Of a stretch of DNA of 43,641 nucleotides, positions 1 to 9,189 are shown piece after piece. The position numbers were made by a program, and so were the translations under genes. Source of the stretch: PVC group bacterium (lineage in GTDB: Bacteria > Verrucomicrobiota > Kiritimatiellia > CAIKKV01); the NCBI GenBank assembly GCA_945898015.1, contig CAMDGM010000029.1, positions 1 through 43,641 on the forward strand, given 5' to 3'. Position 1 is the stretch's first letter; each line of letters opens with the position of its first letter. The notes under the pieces are model-generated. The model had not been told where the DNA came from. It was given only the letters and a program-made list of their open reading frames with translations, and made no database searches.

Positions 1-115
1 CCGCTCAGAGATCCGGGCTCCAAGCGCCTCTCTATCTGCATGTGTTTGCTTTTCATCCAGTATAGAAAAGCAAATTAGGGCGGATTTGTCTACAAAAAAG
101 TGTTCCCCTTGTAAA

Positions 116-259
116 ATGGCCTTATTCGCTGGCAAAGGAAAAGACCATGCAAAAAGAGCCCGTCTGCCTGGTTTATTCTTTACTGCGTTATTGTTCTGGA
201 CGGTATCATCGGGCTTATGGTGGGACCCAAATTCGCGCGCCGCCCGACGTGAGCGATAG
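116..259 (+). CDS. possible small single-span membrane protein, unassigned
   Basis: An ATG-initiated reading frame of 47 codons encodes a basic N-terminus, one hydrophobic stretch (LPGLFFTALLFWTVSSGLWW, about residues 18-37) and a short Arg-rich tail ending ARRER. No Shine-Dalgarno sequence is visible in front of the ATG, and an overlapping frame from 147 is equally open. A poor promoter-like pair, TTGTCT at 86-91 and TGTAAA at 110-115 (18-bp spacer), lies just upstream. It could be a real small protein, the broken start of a longer membrane protein, or chance. I do not recognise it. Confidence 0.18.
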   Translation: MALFAGKGKDHAKRARLPGLFFTALLFWTVSSGLWWDPNSRAARRER

Positions 260-334
260 CGAACTGGGCGCGCGAGAGGAACCGGGTGCGGCGTTTCGAT
301 TAGGCGGACCACGACGAGGTGATTTTGCGAGGAT

Positions 335-393
335 AAGGGCTGAAGGCGATGGGACGTGGCCTAAAGGCCCGGCCCATCCAGCCTGAAGCCCTT
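335..393 (+). promoter_or_regulatory. long imperfect hairpin, possible structured leader RNA
   Basis: Three helices stack in register. AAGGGCT (335-341) pairs with AGCCCTT (387-393); AGGC (344-347) with GCCT (381-384); GATGGG (348-353) with CCCATC (373-378). The tip is GGCC-TAAA-GGCC (358-369). Between the first two helices both strands read GA, the arrangement of a tandem sheared G-A pair, which is typical of folded RNA rather than of a simple terminator. No T-run follows. It lies in the untranslated region ahead of the large membrane-protein gene, so a leader or cis-regulatory role is possible. The pairing is directly visible; the function is inferred. It matches no riboswitch class that I recognise. 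Confidence 0.35.
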
Positions 394-544
394 AACGCGC
401 CAAAGCGCCCATCAGGTGACGCCCGAAACGCCCCACCCAGCTCAACCACCCTCAAGCCTGTCCATAGGCAAGAAGATGAACCTCGCATCCGGTCTCGCAT
501 CCGGACTTGTGGCTTCGCCCGGAACCGGCTACCTTATCCGCATC

Positions 545-3097
545 ATGTCACTCAAACGCATGTTTGCGATGTCCTTCCTGGCAACCGTCCTCGTATGGCT
601 GGCGTTCGCCTGGCCCCTGCCGCGCTACGCCGGCCAGGGCATTCCCTCCTCGGCCCACAACATCGAGCGGGAACACGTGCGCCGCATGATCGTGGGCGAC
701 CACCTCCAGTTCCACTATTTCTACTGGCTGTTCAGCGACATGATCGCCGGCCACACCCCGCTCTTCGAAAACCGCTACGAATTCAACACCGGCAGCGACG
801 CCGCGCGCTACAACCCCGGGGCCTACAACATCCCCCTCTCCCTGGCCTACGCCGCCGTGCGCCCGGTCGCCGGCTGCGCCTTCGCCTGGAACGCCGTCCT
901 TTTTCTCTCCCTCTGGCTCACGCTCCTGTGGATCTGGCTCGCCCTGCGGGGGCTCCTGGACTCCTCCTGGCTCACCGCGCTCGCCGCGGCCACCGCCATT
1001 GCCGTGCCCTTCCGCTGGATCATGCTCTTCGGCGGCAGCCCCACCGGCATGGCCATGATGTGGCTGGCCCTGCTCGCCTTCGGCTTCAGCCTGGCCGTAC
1101 GGGAGGACAAGCCCGTCGGCGGCCTGGTCGCCGCTCTCGCCCTGCTGGGGGCCTACATCAATGACCGGCATGTCTTCTTTTTCGGCTTTCTCGCCGCGCC
1201 CGCGATGGCGATCCTGTTCCTGCTCCTGCGCGAATCCATTCCCTGGCGCCGCCCCGCGTTCTGGAAATCCCTCGCCCTCGCCGCCCTTCCCCTGGCCGTC
1301 ACCGCCCTGGCGCTCGGCGGCCTGGCCGCCCGCACAACCCTGGTCGGATTCGCCGACACCTCCCTCGAAGGCGGCCGCACCCTCGACGAAGTCCGCAAAT
1401 ACGCCCCCCTCGCCAAGGGCCTGGTGAACTGGGGCGGACGCGGACGCGATGCGCACATCTACCTGGGCGGTTTCTTCTTCGTCGTCGCGATCCTGCACCT
1501 CGCCCTGGCCGCATGGGCCTGGCCCCGCCGAAGCGGACGCGAACACCGGCGCACCGTCGCCGGGCTGTTCCTGTGGACCGCCTGCGGCGGCGTCATCCTC
1601 CTGGCGCTCGGCCCGAACGGACCCGGCGACGGCGCCCTGTTCGATTTCGTCCGCGCCCATGTGCCCGGCTCAAAGGCCTTGCGTCAGCCGGCCAAGATTT
1701 TCTGCCTCTTCACCATCCTCTTGCCCGCGGCCCTCGCCGTGGCCCTCGCCGATATCCAGGCCGCCACCCGGGGCTGGCGCCACGGCCGGATCCTGCTCGT
1801 GGCCCTGCCCCTCCTCTTGCTGGGCGATTACGCCCTGCAGATCCATCCCTCCATCTGCCTGCTCGACAAGGCCCAGCCCGCCTATGCGGCCGTGGCGGCC
1901 GACGCCGAGGCCGACCATCTGCCCGCCCGCGCGGTCGTGGTGCCGCTCTGGCCCGGCGATTCCGACTGGGCTGCCGTCTACCAGCATTATGTCTCGCTCT
2001 ATCGCATCCGCATGATGAACGGCTACCGGCCCGTGGTGCCCAACGCCTACCGGGATGTGGTGCGCCAGTTTTCCTCGGTCAACGTCGGCCTGCTGAGCGA
2101 CGCCCAGGCCGACGCCCTGCTCGCCCGCGGATTCCGCTACCTCCTCCTCCACGAGGACGCCTTCCCCGAAAAAGTCAGCCCCTTCCCCGTGGTGTTCACC
2201 CGCAACCGCCTGCTTGCCCATCCCCGCCTCCGCCTGCTCCACCAGGCCCAAACGGTCTGGGCCTTCAAAATTCTCGAGTCGCCGCGCGCCGTCGTTTCCG
2301 CGCCGGCGCCCGTCCCCCTGTTCCCCTCCCGCTGCTGGGAATTCGAAAAACTGCCGCGCACCAACGTGATCGACCGGACCGATCCCGCCGCCTGCAACGG
2401 CGGGTACACCGTGCTCTCCGGCGCCGGATCCATCACCGGCCGGGCTTCCCGCGTCACCGGCGTGCCGGAGCCCGCCCTGCTCCTCCGCCTGCGCGGCCAC
2501 GGCACCCTGCTCATGGCGCCCACCGACCAGGAGCCCGCCTTCACCGCCGCCACCGTGGAGACCCACGCCTGGACCTGGTTCCGCGTCCCGCTCGATCCTG
2601 CCCGCACAACTGAAATCGAGCCCGTCTTCACGGCCGGAAGCGGAACGGTGGAAGCGGACTTCGCCATGCTGGTCTCGGGCGACTGGACCGCGCCCCGGCC
2701 CGGCGTCCGGACCGTGTTTGCCGCCGACTGGTTCTTCCACGCAGGCTGGTCCGATCCCGCCACCGGCGCCGTGCACCTGAGGCCGGACTACGAACCCGCG
2801 GATTTCCTGTTCTACGGTCCCCGCCTGCCGGTCAACCCCGGGCCCATTGAAATCGAAATTGCCTTTGACTCGCCGGCTGCTGCGGGAACTCCCCTGGGCC
2901 GGGTGGTGGTGGATAACCGGGGCACCGCCTGGGGGCCCTATTTCGTCACGGCGGGAAAACCCTTCCGGGTCGTGGTGTCGCCGGATTCCGACCGGCCGCT
3001 ATCCGTCAACTTCCAATACCGGCGGCGCGCGCCGATAACGCTCCGCAGCGTGACTTTCACTTCAATTAGTGGCGAGTGGTTAGTGGTTAGGGACTAG
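545..3097 (+). CDS. large polytopic membrane protein, GT-C/YfhO-like
   Basis: The N-terminal half is a multi-span membrane domain and the last third (about residues 580-850) looks like soluble beta-sandwich sequence. After the first transmembrane helix a loop carries GDHLQFHYFYWLF, then HTPLFENRYEFNTGSD, reminiscent of the first extracytoplasmic loop of GT-C type glycosyltransferases and YfhO-like proteins, where an acidic residue is catalytic. I infer a lipid-linked-sugar-dependent glycosyltransferase or related envelope protein; the substrate is unknown. The frame is open from 416, and ATGs at 476 and 545 are alternatives. I chose 545 because it puts a short basic N-terminus directly before the first helix, although no start has a convincing Shine-Dalgarno sequence. 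The last codons (WLVVRD, stop at 3095-3097) lie inside the repeat shared with the convergent neighbour. Confidence 0.6.
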   Translation: MSLKRMFAMSFLATVLVWLAFAWPLPRYAGQGIPSSAHNIEREHVRRMIVGDHLQFHYFYWLFSDMIAGHTPLFENRYEFNTGSDAARYNPGAYNIPLSLAYAAVRPVAGCAFAWNAVLFLSLWLTLLWIWLALRGLLDSSWLTALAAATAIAVPFRWIMLFGGSPTGMAMMWLALLAFGFSLAVREDKPVGGLVAALALLGAYINDRHVFFFGFLAAPAMAILFLLLRESIPWRRPAFWKSLALAALPLAVTALALGGLAARTTLVGFADTSLEGGRTLDEVRKYAPLAKGLVNWGGRGRDAHIYLGGFFFVVAILHLALAAWAWPRRSGREHRRTVAGLFLWTACGGVILLALGPNGPGDGALFDFVRAHVPGSKALRQPAKIFCLFTILLPAALAVALADIQAATRGWRHGRILLVALPLLLLGDYALQIHPSICLLDKAQPAYAAVAADAEADHLPARAVVVPLWPGDSDWAAVYQHYVSLYRIRMMNGYRPVVPNAYRDVVRQFSSVNVGLLSDAQADALLARGFRYLLLHEDAFPEKVSPFPVVFTRNRLLAHPRLRLLHQAQTVWAFKILESPRAVVSAPAPVPLFPSRCWEFEKLPRTNVIDRTDPAACNGGYTVLSGAGSITGRASRVTGVPEPALLLRLRGHGTLLMAPTDQEPAFTAATVETHAWTWFRVPLDPARTTEIEPVFTAGSGTVEADFAMLVSGDWTAPRPGVRTVFAADWFFHAGWSDPATGAVHLRPDYEPADFLFYGPRLPVNPGPIEIEIAFDSPAAAGTPLGRVVVDNRGTAWGPYFVTAGKPFRVVVSPDSDRPLSVNFQYRRRAPITLRSVTFTSISGEWLVVRD

Positions 3098-3151
3098 TGG
3101 CCAGTGACTAGTCCCTAACCACTAGTCCCTAACCACTAGCCCCTAACCACT
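3075..3151. repeat. tandem and inverted repeat forming a hairpin between convergent genes
   Basis: A 17-nt arm at 3082-3098 (AGTGGTTAGGGACTAGT) is followed by an 8-nt loop and its exact reverse complement at 3107-3123. Two further copies of the complement arm follow with a 14-bp period at 3121-3137 and 3135-3151 (the last with one change), and a partial copy of the forward arm starts at 3075. The element contains the stop codon of the plus-strand gene (3095-3097) and that of the minus-strand acyltransferase (3136-3138), so both proteins end in VVRD or VVRG followed by TAG from the same repeat unit. A perfect 17-bp stem between convergent genes would suit a bidirectional terminator or mRNA 3'-end stabiliser, though there is no T-run. 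Confidence 0.85.
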
Positions 3152-3885
3152 GACCTCACCACCCGGGCGGGCACGCCCACGGCCAGGCTGTCGGCGGAAA
3201 CCGGCTTCGTCACCACCGCACCGGCCCCGATCACGCAATGCGCGCCCACGCAGGCCGCGTCAAGCACCGTCACATGCGCGCCAATCCAGCAATTCGCGCC
3301 GATCGTCAAGGGGCCCTGAGTTTCCATGCCGGCCTGGTCGGCAAACGGCACGGCGGAACGGAAGTCATATTCCCCGCCGCTGAGGAAATAAGAAAAGGCG
3401 CCCACCACCGTGCCCGCGCCGATCGTCAGGTCGTTCGAGGAAAACACCTGGACGTTCGCCGCAAGATTCACCCGCTCGCCCAGCGTGATGTTGCCGCCTT
3501 TGCAATACACGATCGTGTTTCGCCCGATAAAGGCGCCGGCCCCGATCACGATACCGCGGTTCCCCTCGCCCTTGGCATCCAGCACGGCGCCCTCGTCCAC
3601 CACCACGCCATCCCCGAGCCGGATCTTGGAGGGGTGGCGGAGGGTGACGTTCCGACCAAAAATCACATTCCGTCCGATGGCGCCGAAAACGGGACGATAC
3701 AGCAGCTTGCGGCAAGCGAGTCCGGCGGCGCCAAAGAGGCCGCCAAAGAGGCTGAAGACGGCCTCGGCATAAAGCGCCTTGCCGGCGGACAAAGGGCCGT
3801 ATTGCAGATCCCGGTATTTGCGGAACGCCGAACGATGGGGATCGTTCATCATGGCCCCGGCCTTGACTGCCGCCTTGTCGTTCAT
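3136..3885 (-). CDS. hexapeptide-repeat (left-handed beta-helix) acyltransferase
   Basis: From about residue 70 the protein is a run of hexapeptide repeats, [LIV]-G-x-x-x-x, for example IGRNVIFGRNVTL, IRLGDGVVVDEGAVLD, IVIGAGAFIGRNTIVY and IGANCWIGAHVTVLD. It ends with the VIGAGAVVTK and VGVPARVV block typical of sugar O- or N-acetyltransferases of the LbetaH superfamily (WbbJ/colanic acid type). The predicted role is transfer of an acetyl or related acyl group to a surface polysaccharide, using acyl-CoA. It is the last gene of a minus-strand polysaccharide operon. I use the ATG at 3885; paired ATGs at 3852/3849 are possible starts too, and a longer frame to 3990 lacks support. The final codons are supplied by the neighbouring repeat. 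Confidence 0.8.
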   Translation of the reverse strand: MNDKAAVKAGAMMNDPHRSAFRKYRDLQYGPLSAGKALYAEAVFSLFGGLFGAAGLACRKLLYRPVFGAIGRNVIFGRNVTLRHPSKIRLGDGVVVDEGAVLDAKGEGNRGIVIGAGAFIGRNTIVYCKGGNITLGERVNLAANVQVFSSNDLTIGAGTVVGAFSYFLSGGEYDFRSAVPFADQAGMETQGPLTIGANCWIGAHVTVLDAACVGAHCVIGAGAVVTKPVSADSLAVGVPARVVRSVVRG

Positions 3886-4001
3886 GGGATGAAGAGTATC
3901 AGGTCCCCCAAACATGTCGAGACTGGAAACAGGCCGCAGGGATCCTCCGATGACTAAACCTGTGGCCGGCGGCGCGTGATGCTTCCGCATGAGGCATCCG
4001 C

Positions 4002-5591
4002 TTACTGCACACGAAGCTGAATCGTGAGTCCATTGCCTTGTTTTTCAACACTGGTATACCGGACTTCAAGCCGGTCGTTAACCCTCTTTACGGTGGGTCC
4101 CGTGGCATCGGTCCGTACCATTATCGGAAGCCCCGGCAGATTCCATGTTTCCCCGAGGATCAGGCTTTCTTGGGGTTCCGGGACCGAGATGTCGAAAACG
4201 GCGGTGCGATTCGACTTGCCCCCATGGAAACGAACGAACAACACACCCTCCTTCGCCTCGGCATCGATCGGGGCCGTGGCTCGGAGCCTGATCCAACCGA
4301 TCCTCCCCGAGGGGGTCTTCCAGTGAATGGTTGCCGGGTGGAGCTGGTTGAGGAACGGGCGTTCGCCGCGCCCGCTCGTGTATTCTCCTCCCATCATGAC
4401 CTGGGCGTTCATCCAACTCGTGGCTACCCGCCGGGGGGAGTCTGCGATTGTCCGGCTCAGCTGTCTCGTTCCCTCGAACCGGGTAAACGCATTTGTAATC
4501 CCCGCCGGAACTCGAGTGCCGACGATGGCATACATGGGCAGGGTCAGAAAATCGAGCTCGGCGCCGATCCGTGGTTTAAATACCGGCATGGGCGGACCAG
4601 GCAGGGGCGCCTCCCGTTCGGGCACGATCAAGGCGATCCACATGCCGACAAGGGATTCGTATTCCTGCATGTTCATTCCATAGGCCCGGTCATAGGGTCC
4701 GCACATGTTCTTGAGACCGGCATGATAGAAGCGCGCGATATCTTTCCAGAGGGCGGTTTCCATGTCCGCTCCTCGTTGGGCGATGGCCGGGGAGGCGGCG
4801 TATCGGCGCGACATCGACAGCCCGTAAAGGTCCACGCCATAATAAGTGGGAGAATTATATTCCGGGAAGGCCTGATGGCGCAGGAACGCGTCGTAGATGG
4901 ATCGGGACAGTAATTCGCCACGCTCCCGCCATTCCGCCTTCCCGTTCCATTCGCCCGCCACGTCAAGCAGCAGAGCGCTCATAATGGCGATATTCGTGTA
5001 GTCCGGCTTCACGTGGCGAATAAACGCGCCCTCCCCGGCCAGTCGGATGGCCTCGCGGATGGCTGTCGTCCGTTCTTTGGACAGGCGGGGGCCGAATTCC
5101 TCGAGGATCAGGATCAGGGTGGTGCCCACATATTCGCGCCAGTTGGGATCGAAATGGTGCCACGGTCTCGCCTTGGCCGGCGGCTGTTCGTCAGGCGTAC
5201 GCCGGAACGTGCCGTCATACTCCTTGCCGGCCTGTCGGTATTGCGCCGCAAGGATTTTCTCGAGTATCACATCCGCACGTGCGACATCGCCCGACGCCGA
5301 GCGGAAGAGCAAGCCCGCCGCATAATATGCGTTTTCGCGGATCGGGAAATACCCGTTGGTGCCCATGAGCCCGGCCGTTTCGTTCCAGTGGGCGTCCGAT
5401 CGATCCATCGATTCGCCGAACCACTTCTGGACAACAGGATCCACGTGCGGCAGGGGCACGCCTCCGGCTTGTACGAACGGCTCGGGCGCGCAGCGGCATC
5501 CTCCGGCCAGCGTGATCCAGAGAAGCCCCATCGCCAGCAACATTCCTCGGTGTCGCCTTGCATACCCCGGCATGCCGAATTCCGATCTCAT
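4002..5591 (-). CDS. putative lipoprotein with alpha/alpha-toroid-like domain
   Basis: A basic N-terminus (GYARRHRG) is followed by a hydrophobic stretch ending LAGGC, a plausible lipobox with Cys at about residue 32, so the protein is probably lipid-anchored. The next 300 residues are helix-rich with conserved-looking aromatic and acidic clusters (PDYTNIAIMSALLLD, AFPEYNSPTYYGVDLYG, MCGPYDRAYGMNMQEYES), as in alpha/alpha-toroid polysaccharide lyases and heparinase-like proteins. The last 180 residues look beta-rich. I cannot place it in a named family. It follows the GT-C-like gene by 25 nt and precedes the acyltransferase in the same direction, so processing or trimming of the exported glycan is a reasonable guess. 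A purine-rich GGGGAG sits 11 nt before the ATG. Confidence 0.6.
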   Translation of the reverse strand: MRSEFGMPGYARRHRGMLLAMGLLWITLAGGCRCAPEPFVQAGGVPLPHVDPVVQKWFGESMDRSDAHWNETAGLMGTNGYFPIRENAYYAAGLLFRSASGDVARADVILEKILAAQYRQAGKEYDGTFRRTPDEQPPAKARPWHHFDPNWREYVGTTLILILEEFGPRLSKERTTAIREAIRLAGEGAFIRHVKPDYTNIAIMSALLLDVAGEWNGKAEWRERGELLSRSIYDAFLRHQAFPEYNSPTYYGVDLYGLSMSRRYAASPAIAQRGADMETALWKDIARFYHAGLKNMCGPYDRAYGMNMQEYESLVGMWIALIVPEREAPLPGPPMPVFKPRIGAELDFLTLPMYAIVGTRVPAGITNAFTRFEGTRQLSRTIADSPRRVATSWMNAQVMMGGEYTSGRGERPFLNQLHPATIHWKTPSGRIGWIRLRATAPIDAEAKEGVLFVRFHGGKSNRTAVFDISVPEPQESLILGETWNLPGLPIMVRTDATGPTVKRVNDRLEVRYTSVEKQGNGLTIQLRVQ

Positions 5592-5616
5592 ACTGGCACG
5601 AACTCCCCACTCATGG

Positions 5617-7308
5617 TTACCAGAAGTAGTCGCCTACAAGTTGCATGATGGCCGTTTGGATGCCTGCGGCGGCAACGGCGATCCGAAGGTTGGGAATCGG
5701 CACATGGCGTAACAGGAGCAACAGGTAAGGATAGATGAACAGGCAGGTCCTGGCCGTTTCGCCGGTTCGAAACGCTCCTGCCAGAAACATCAGGCCCAGC
5801 ACGCCCATTCCAATCATGGAAAAACGTGTCACCGGTTTTTCCTCCTCGCTTGCCGGAATGCCCAGACAGGCAGGACGCAGAAGCATGGCTGAAACAGGCA
5901 CGGATGCGAAAAAGGCGATTTCCATGACGCATTCGGCGCGCGTCATCAAATACTTCAGCGGCTCGTGGAATCCGCGGAATCCGTCGGGATTTTCGAGCGC
6001 TGATGCCGTTAAAAACGCCCTCACGTGGTCATAGCCAAGCCACGCGCGTCCGACCAGCCACAGGCCGGCGGTGACGACCGCGGTTGCGACCAAAGCCGCC
6101 AGCAACGTCCAGCGCTTTCGAAAAATGGCCTCCGTCAATGCCACAAGACCGGCTGTGGCGGCGAGAAACGTACCGCCGAAGGTCAATAGATTAACGAGCA
6201 TGAATCCGGTAAGAAACAGGACGAATCCAATAATATCCGCCCCCCGGCGCAGGAGCCGAACCAATCCGACGGCAGCCAGCAGATTACACGTCGCGATCAC
6301 ACCATCCAAACTGGCCACGGTATAGATGTTAACCGCCGGCAGGACCGCGAATAAAAGGGTGAAAAGCGACGCTTTCTCCCGGCACGAACCCGTTTCGCGG
6401 AACAGGTGCCAGACCAGGAAAACCGACGTGCTCGCCAGACCCGCCAGAACCAGTGCCATGACCGCTGGCCCGCCGTTACCCGCATCGATGAGCCATCGAT
6501 GGATCAGCACGGCGAATGGAGGATGTGTTCTGGCGTGCACGCTCAGATTTTTTTGAAACTCCTGAAATCCCTGTAGGAAATCCTGGCTGCTCACAAGGGT
6601 TAGAGCGTCCTGGCAGTATTGGCGGCCATTGCGGAGGAAAGGATCGTAAAAGGCGTTAGAAAAGGACCCCTGGATAAGGTTGCCAAGCGCGATCAGCGTC
6701 ACGCCAAGGGCACCCCAGAGCACGACGCTTCCCCCCCCGGAGCGTCGGCGATGTCCGATTAGGGCCAGAGCCAGGAGCGAAAGGAAGGCCGCGGCGTACC
6801 AGCCTCCCCGCATCCACGAAATAAATGCCTCGGAGACGGGGAACCGGAGAGGAACGCCCGTGTCCAGTCCCTGACGAATAAAGACGGCATTAAGAGCCGC
6901 CGGGACGGCCCAGAAGACAGACATCAAAAGCATGCCTCTGGCCGGAAAAAGCTCTTCCCCATATCGGCGGCGCCACCCGATAAGGAAGGCTACGAGGGCG
7001 ATCGCGGGAGCCAGAGACAGCGCGAAGGCGAGGCGAAGAATTCGAACCCGTTTCTGACCCTCGGGACGGCGATGAGGCGGAAGCTTGAACCGGGCATCGC
7101 TCCCTTTTCCCCTCGCCGAAACGACCGCGCGTTCGCTGTTGTTTATCCCCTCGGGGGTGCCGTTCGGCGCGTGAGCGACCACGGCTGCCGGGCCGGGGCT
7201 CTGCGCGTCCACGCCGATGGGAGCATTAGACTGGCCCGCCACGGACACCAGGAGCCCGACCCAGGCGAGGGCCGCGAACCGCCATATGTTTACGTGTTTC
7301 ACCGGCAA
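5617..7308 (-). CDS. polytopic membrane protein, probable GT-C (GT39/ArnT-like) glycosyltransferase
   Basis: A first hydrophobic segment at about residues 10-26 is followed by about 65 polar residues and then roughly ten predicted membrane spans. The motif HARTHPPFAVLIHRWL resembles the conserved HPPL-type loop of dolichyl- or undecaprenyl-phosphate-sugar-dependent membrane glycosyltransferases, and NAFYDPFLRNGRQY lies in the preceding loop. The predicted role is transfer of a sugar from a polyprenyl carrier on the periplasmic face. The start is a TTG 5 nt after GGGAGGGG; a GTG two codons later is an alternative. It begins 14 nt after the amidotransferase stop codon, so the two are surely co-transcribed. 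The polar insert after the first hydrophobic segment is unusual and could mean a cleaved signal or an inserted linker. Confidence 0.65.
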   Translation of the reverse strand: MPVKHVNIWRFAALAWVGLLVSVAGQSNAPIGVDAQSPGPAAVVAHAPNGTPEGINNSERAVVSARGKGSDARFKLPPHRRPEGQKRVRILRLAFALSLAPAIALVAFLIGWRRRYGEELFPARGMLLMSVFWAVPAALNAVFIRQGLDTGVPLRFPVSEAFISWMRGGWYAAAFLSLLALALIGHRRRSGGGSVVLWGALGVTLIALGNLIQGSFSNAFYDPFLRNGRQYCQDALTLVSSQDFLQGFQEFQKNLSVHARTHPPFAVLIHRWLIDAGNGGPAVMALVLAGLASTSVFLVWHLFRETGSCREKASLFTLLFAVLPAVNIYTVASLDGVIATCNLLAAVGLVRLLRRGADIIGFVLFLTGFMLVNLLTFGGTFLAATAGLVALTEAIFRKRWTLLAALVATAVVTAGLWLVGRAWLGYDHVRAFLTASALENPDGFRGFHEPLKYLMTRAECVMEIAFFASVPVSAMLLRPACLGIPASEEEKPVTRFSMIGMGVLGLMFLAGAFRTGETARTCLFIYPYLLLLLRHVPIPNLRIAVAAAGIQTAIMQLVGDYFW

Positions 7309-7322
7309 TCAGGCCCCTCCCT

Positions 7323-9185
7323 TTATTTCAGAAACTTGGCGTCCCAGATAGCCACATTCATCAGCGCCCAGAGCACATGATTGTGGTTATGCTTCATCGA
7401 CAGGTGTTCCGCGATCAGGCGATCGAGGGACGCCTCGCGCAGGTGCCGCTTCAATACCGGCGACTCGTGCAGCAGCCGGATCATCCAGTCCTTGAAGTCG
7501 GTCCGCAGCAAATTCTTCACCGGCAGACTGTACCCCTGCTTGCCCCGTTCGACAATGGTGTCGGGCAGGATTCCCTTCAGCGCCGCGCGGAACAGGTGCT
7601 TGGTGCGCAACCCCTTGAGCTTCCACTCGCCCGGCAGGGAGGCCAGGAACTCCACCAGCACGTGATCCAGCAGCGGCACGCGGATTTCCAGCGAGCTGGC
7701 CATGCTCATCTTGTCCACCTTCATGAGCACGCTGTCCGTCATCATGAACCGGGTGTCCACATACAGCTCCCGGTTCACGGCATCCGTCGCGTCGCACCGG
7801 GCCGCATATTCGGCCAGCAGGCGGAATGGCGCGGGATTGATCCGCCCCAGGAACTCGGGCTTGAACAGCAGGCGGTCCTGCTCGGCGCCGCCGAAGAACT
7901 GCCAGCGCAGATGACCGCCGGCCTCCGGCAGCCGCGCGCCCTGGAGAAAGCGCTTGAGCATGTTCACCGCGCCCTTCTTCTGCGGCTGGTCGGGCAGCGC
8001 CGCCACCAGCCCGTCAATGAGCGCATGGCGCAACGGACGGGGAATGCCCCGGAAATAGCGGTTCAGCCGGCTGGCCTTGAACCGGTCGTAACCCGCGAAA
8101 ATCTCGTCCCCCCCCTCGCCGCTCAGGCAGACCGTCACCTCCCGCCGCGCCTGCTCGCACACCCGCATCAGCGGCACGCAGGACAGGTCGGTCATGGGTT
8201 CGTCCAGATGCCAGAGCGCCTTCTCCACATAGTCGGGCGTCAAGTCGTCCACCATGATCACCTGGTGATCCGTGCCAAACTGGTCGGCCACGATCTTGGC
8301 GTATTCCAGCTCGCTGAACGACTTGTCCGCATAGCCGATCGTAAAGGTCCGCAGCCGGCCTGTGATGTGCCGCCGCATCATGGCCACCAGCGTGCTGGAG
8401 TCGAGCCCGCCCGACAGAAACACGCCCAGCGGCACATCGCTCATCAGATGGCTGGCGGTCACCTCGTCGAGCAACTCCCTCAGCCGCTCCACCGCGCCCT
8501 CAAACGTGATCGCCGGATCGGGCTTGAACGACAGGTCCCACCAGGGCTCCACATGGAGCTCCCCCTTTTCAAGCACGATCCGATGGCCGGCCGGAAGCTT
8601 CCGGATGTCCTGGAACAGGGTGGCGGGCGCCGGGGTGAACTCAAAGCCGATATAATCGTAAAGCGCCTGGGGATCCAGCTCACGCGCAACATCCGGATCC
8701 TCGAGAATGGCTTTGATCTCGGAGGCGAACCGGAGCCGGCCACCCTTCCAGTGATAGTACAGCGGCTTGATGCCGATGCGGTCCCGGGCCAGGAAAAGCC
8801 GCTCGCGGGACGCATCCCAGATGGCAAAGGCAAACATGCCCCGCAGGTGCCGCACCACCTCCACGCCCCACGCTTCATACCCGTGCAGGATCACCTCGGA
8901 ATCCGAGTTTCCGACGAACACATGGCCGAGCGCCTCCAGCTGCGGGCGAAGCTCCTTGAAGTTGTAAATCTCGCCGTTGAACACCAGGAAGACCGTGCGG
9001 TCCTCATTCGCCATGGGCTGGTGCCCGTGCGGGGTCAGGTCAATGATGCTGAGCCGCCGGAAGGCCAGCGAGACGCCTTCGGCGCAATGAAAACCCTCGT
9101 CATCCGGACCGCGATGGCGGATGACGGACGCCATGCGGGCCGCCAGGGCCGGGTCGTTCCAATTAAAACCGCAGATGCCGCACAT
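7323..9185 (-). CDS. asnB: asparagine synthase (glutamine-hydrolysing) family protein
   Basis: The protein begins MCGICG, with Cys2 as the class II glutamine amidotransferase nucleophile. It has RLSIIDL (44-50), NGEIYN (70-75) and GNSDSE (92-97) in the glutaminase domain. The synthetase domain carries the PP-loop SGGLDSS at 258-264 and CLSGEGGDEIFAGYDRF further on. About 620 residues is normal for bacterial AsnB. It would form asparagine, or amidate another carboxylate, from glutamine and ATP. Many such genes lie in surface-polysaccharide loci, where they probably amidate uronic acid or another acidic sugar; the neighbours here (glycosyltransferase, acyltransferase, methyltransferase) favour that role over amino-acid supply. 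GGGAGG stands upstream of the ATG. It starts 4 nt after the methyltransferase stop. Confidence 0.88.
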   Translation of the reverse strand: MCGICGFNWNDPALAARMASVIRHRGPDDEGFHCAEGVSLAFRRLSIIDLTPHGHQPMANEDRTVFLVFNGEIYNFKELRPQLEALGHVFVGNSDSEVILHGYEAWGVEVVRHLRGMFAFAIWDASRERLFLARDRIGIKPLYYHWKGGRLRFASEIKAILEDPDVARELDPQALYDYIGFEFTPAPATLFQDIRKLPAGHRIVLEKGELHVEPWWDLSFKPDPAITFEGAVERLRELLDEVTASHLMSDVPLGVFLSGGLDSSTLVAMMRRHITGRLRTFTIGYADKSFSELEYAKIVADQFGTDHQVIMVDDLTPDYVEKALWHLDEPMTDLSCVPLMRVCEQARREVTVCLSGEGGDEIFAGYDRFKASRLNRYFRGIPRPLRHALIDGLVAALPDQPQKKGAVNMLKRFLQGARLPEAGGHLRWQFFGGAEQDRLLFKPEFLGRINPAPFRLLAEYAARCDATDAVNRELYVDTRFMMTDSVLMKVDKMSMASSLEIRVPLLDHVLVEFLASLPGEWKLKGLRTKHLFRAALKGILPDTIVERGKQGYSLPVKNLLRTDFKDWMIRLLHESPVLKRHLREASLDRLIAEHLSMKHNHNHVLWALMNVAIWDAKFLK

Positions 9186-9189
9186 GCTG

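Noticed and set aside
3075..3151. CRISPR-like or transposon-end reading of the 14-bp repeat
   Set aside because: There are no spacers, no cas genes, no transposase and no target-site duplication; the copies are directly abutting.
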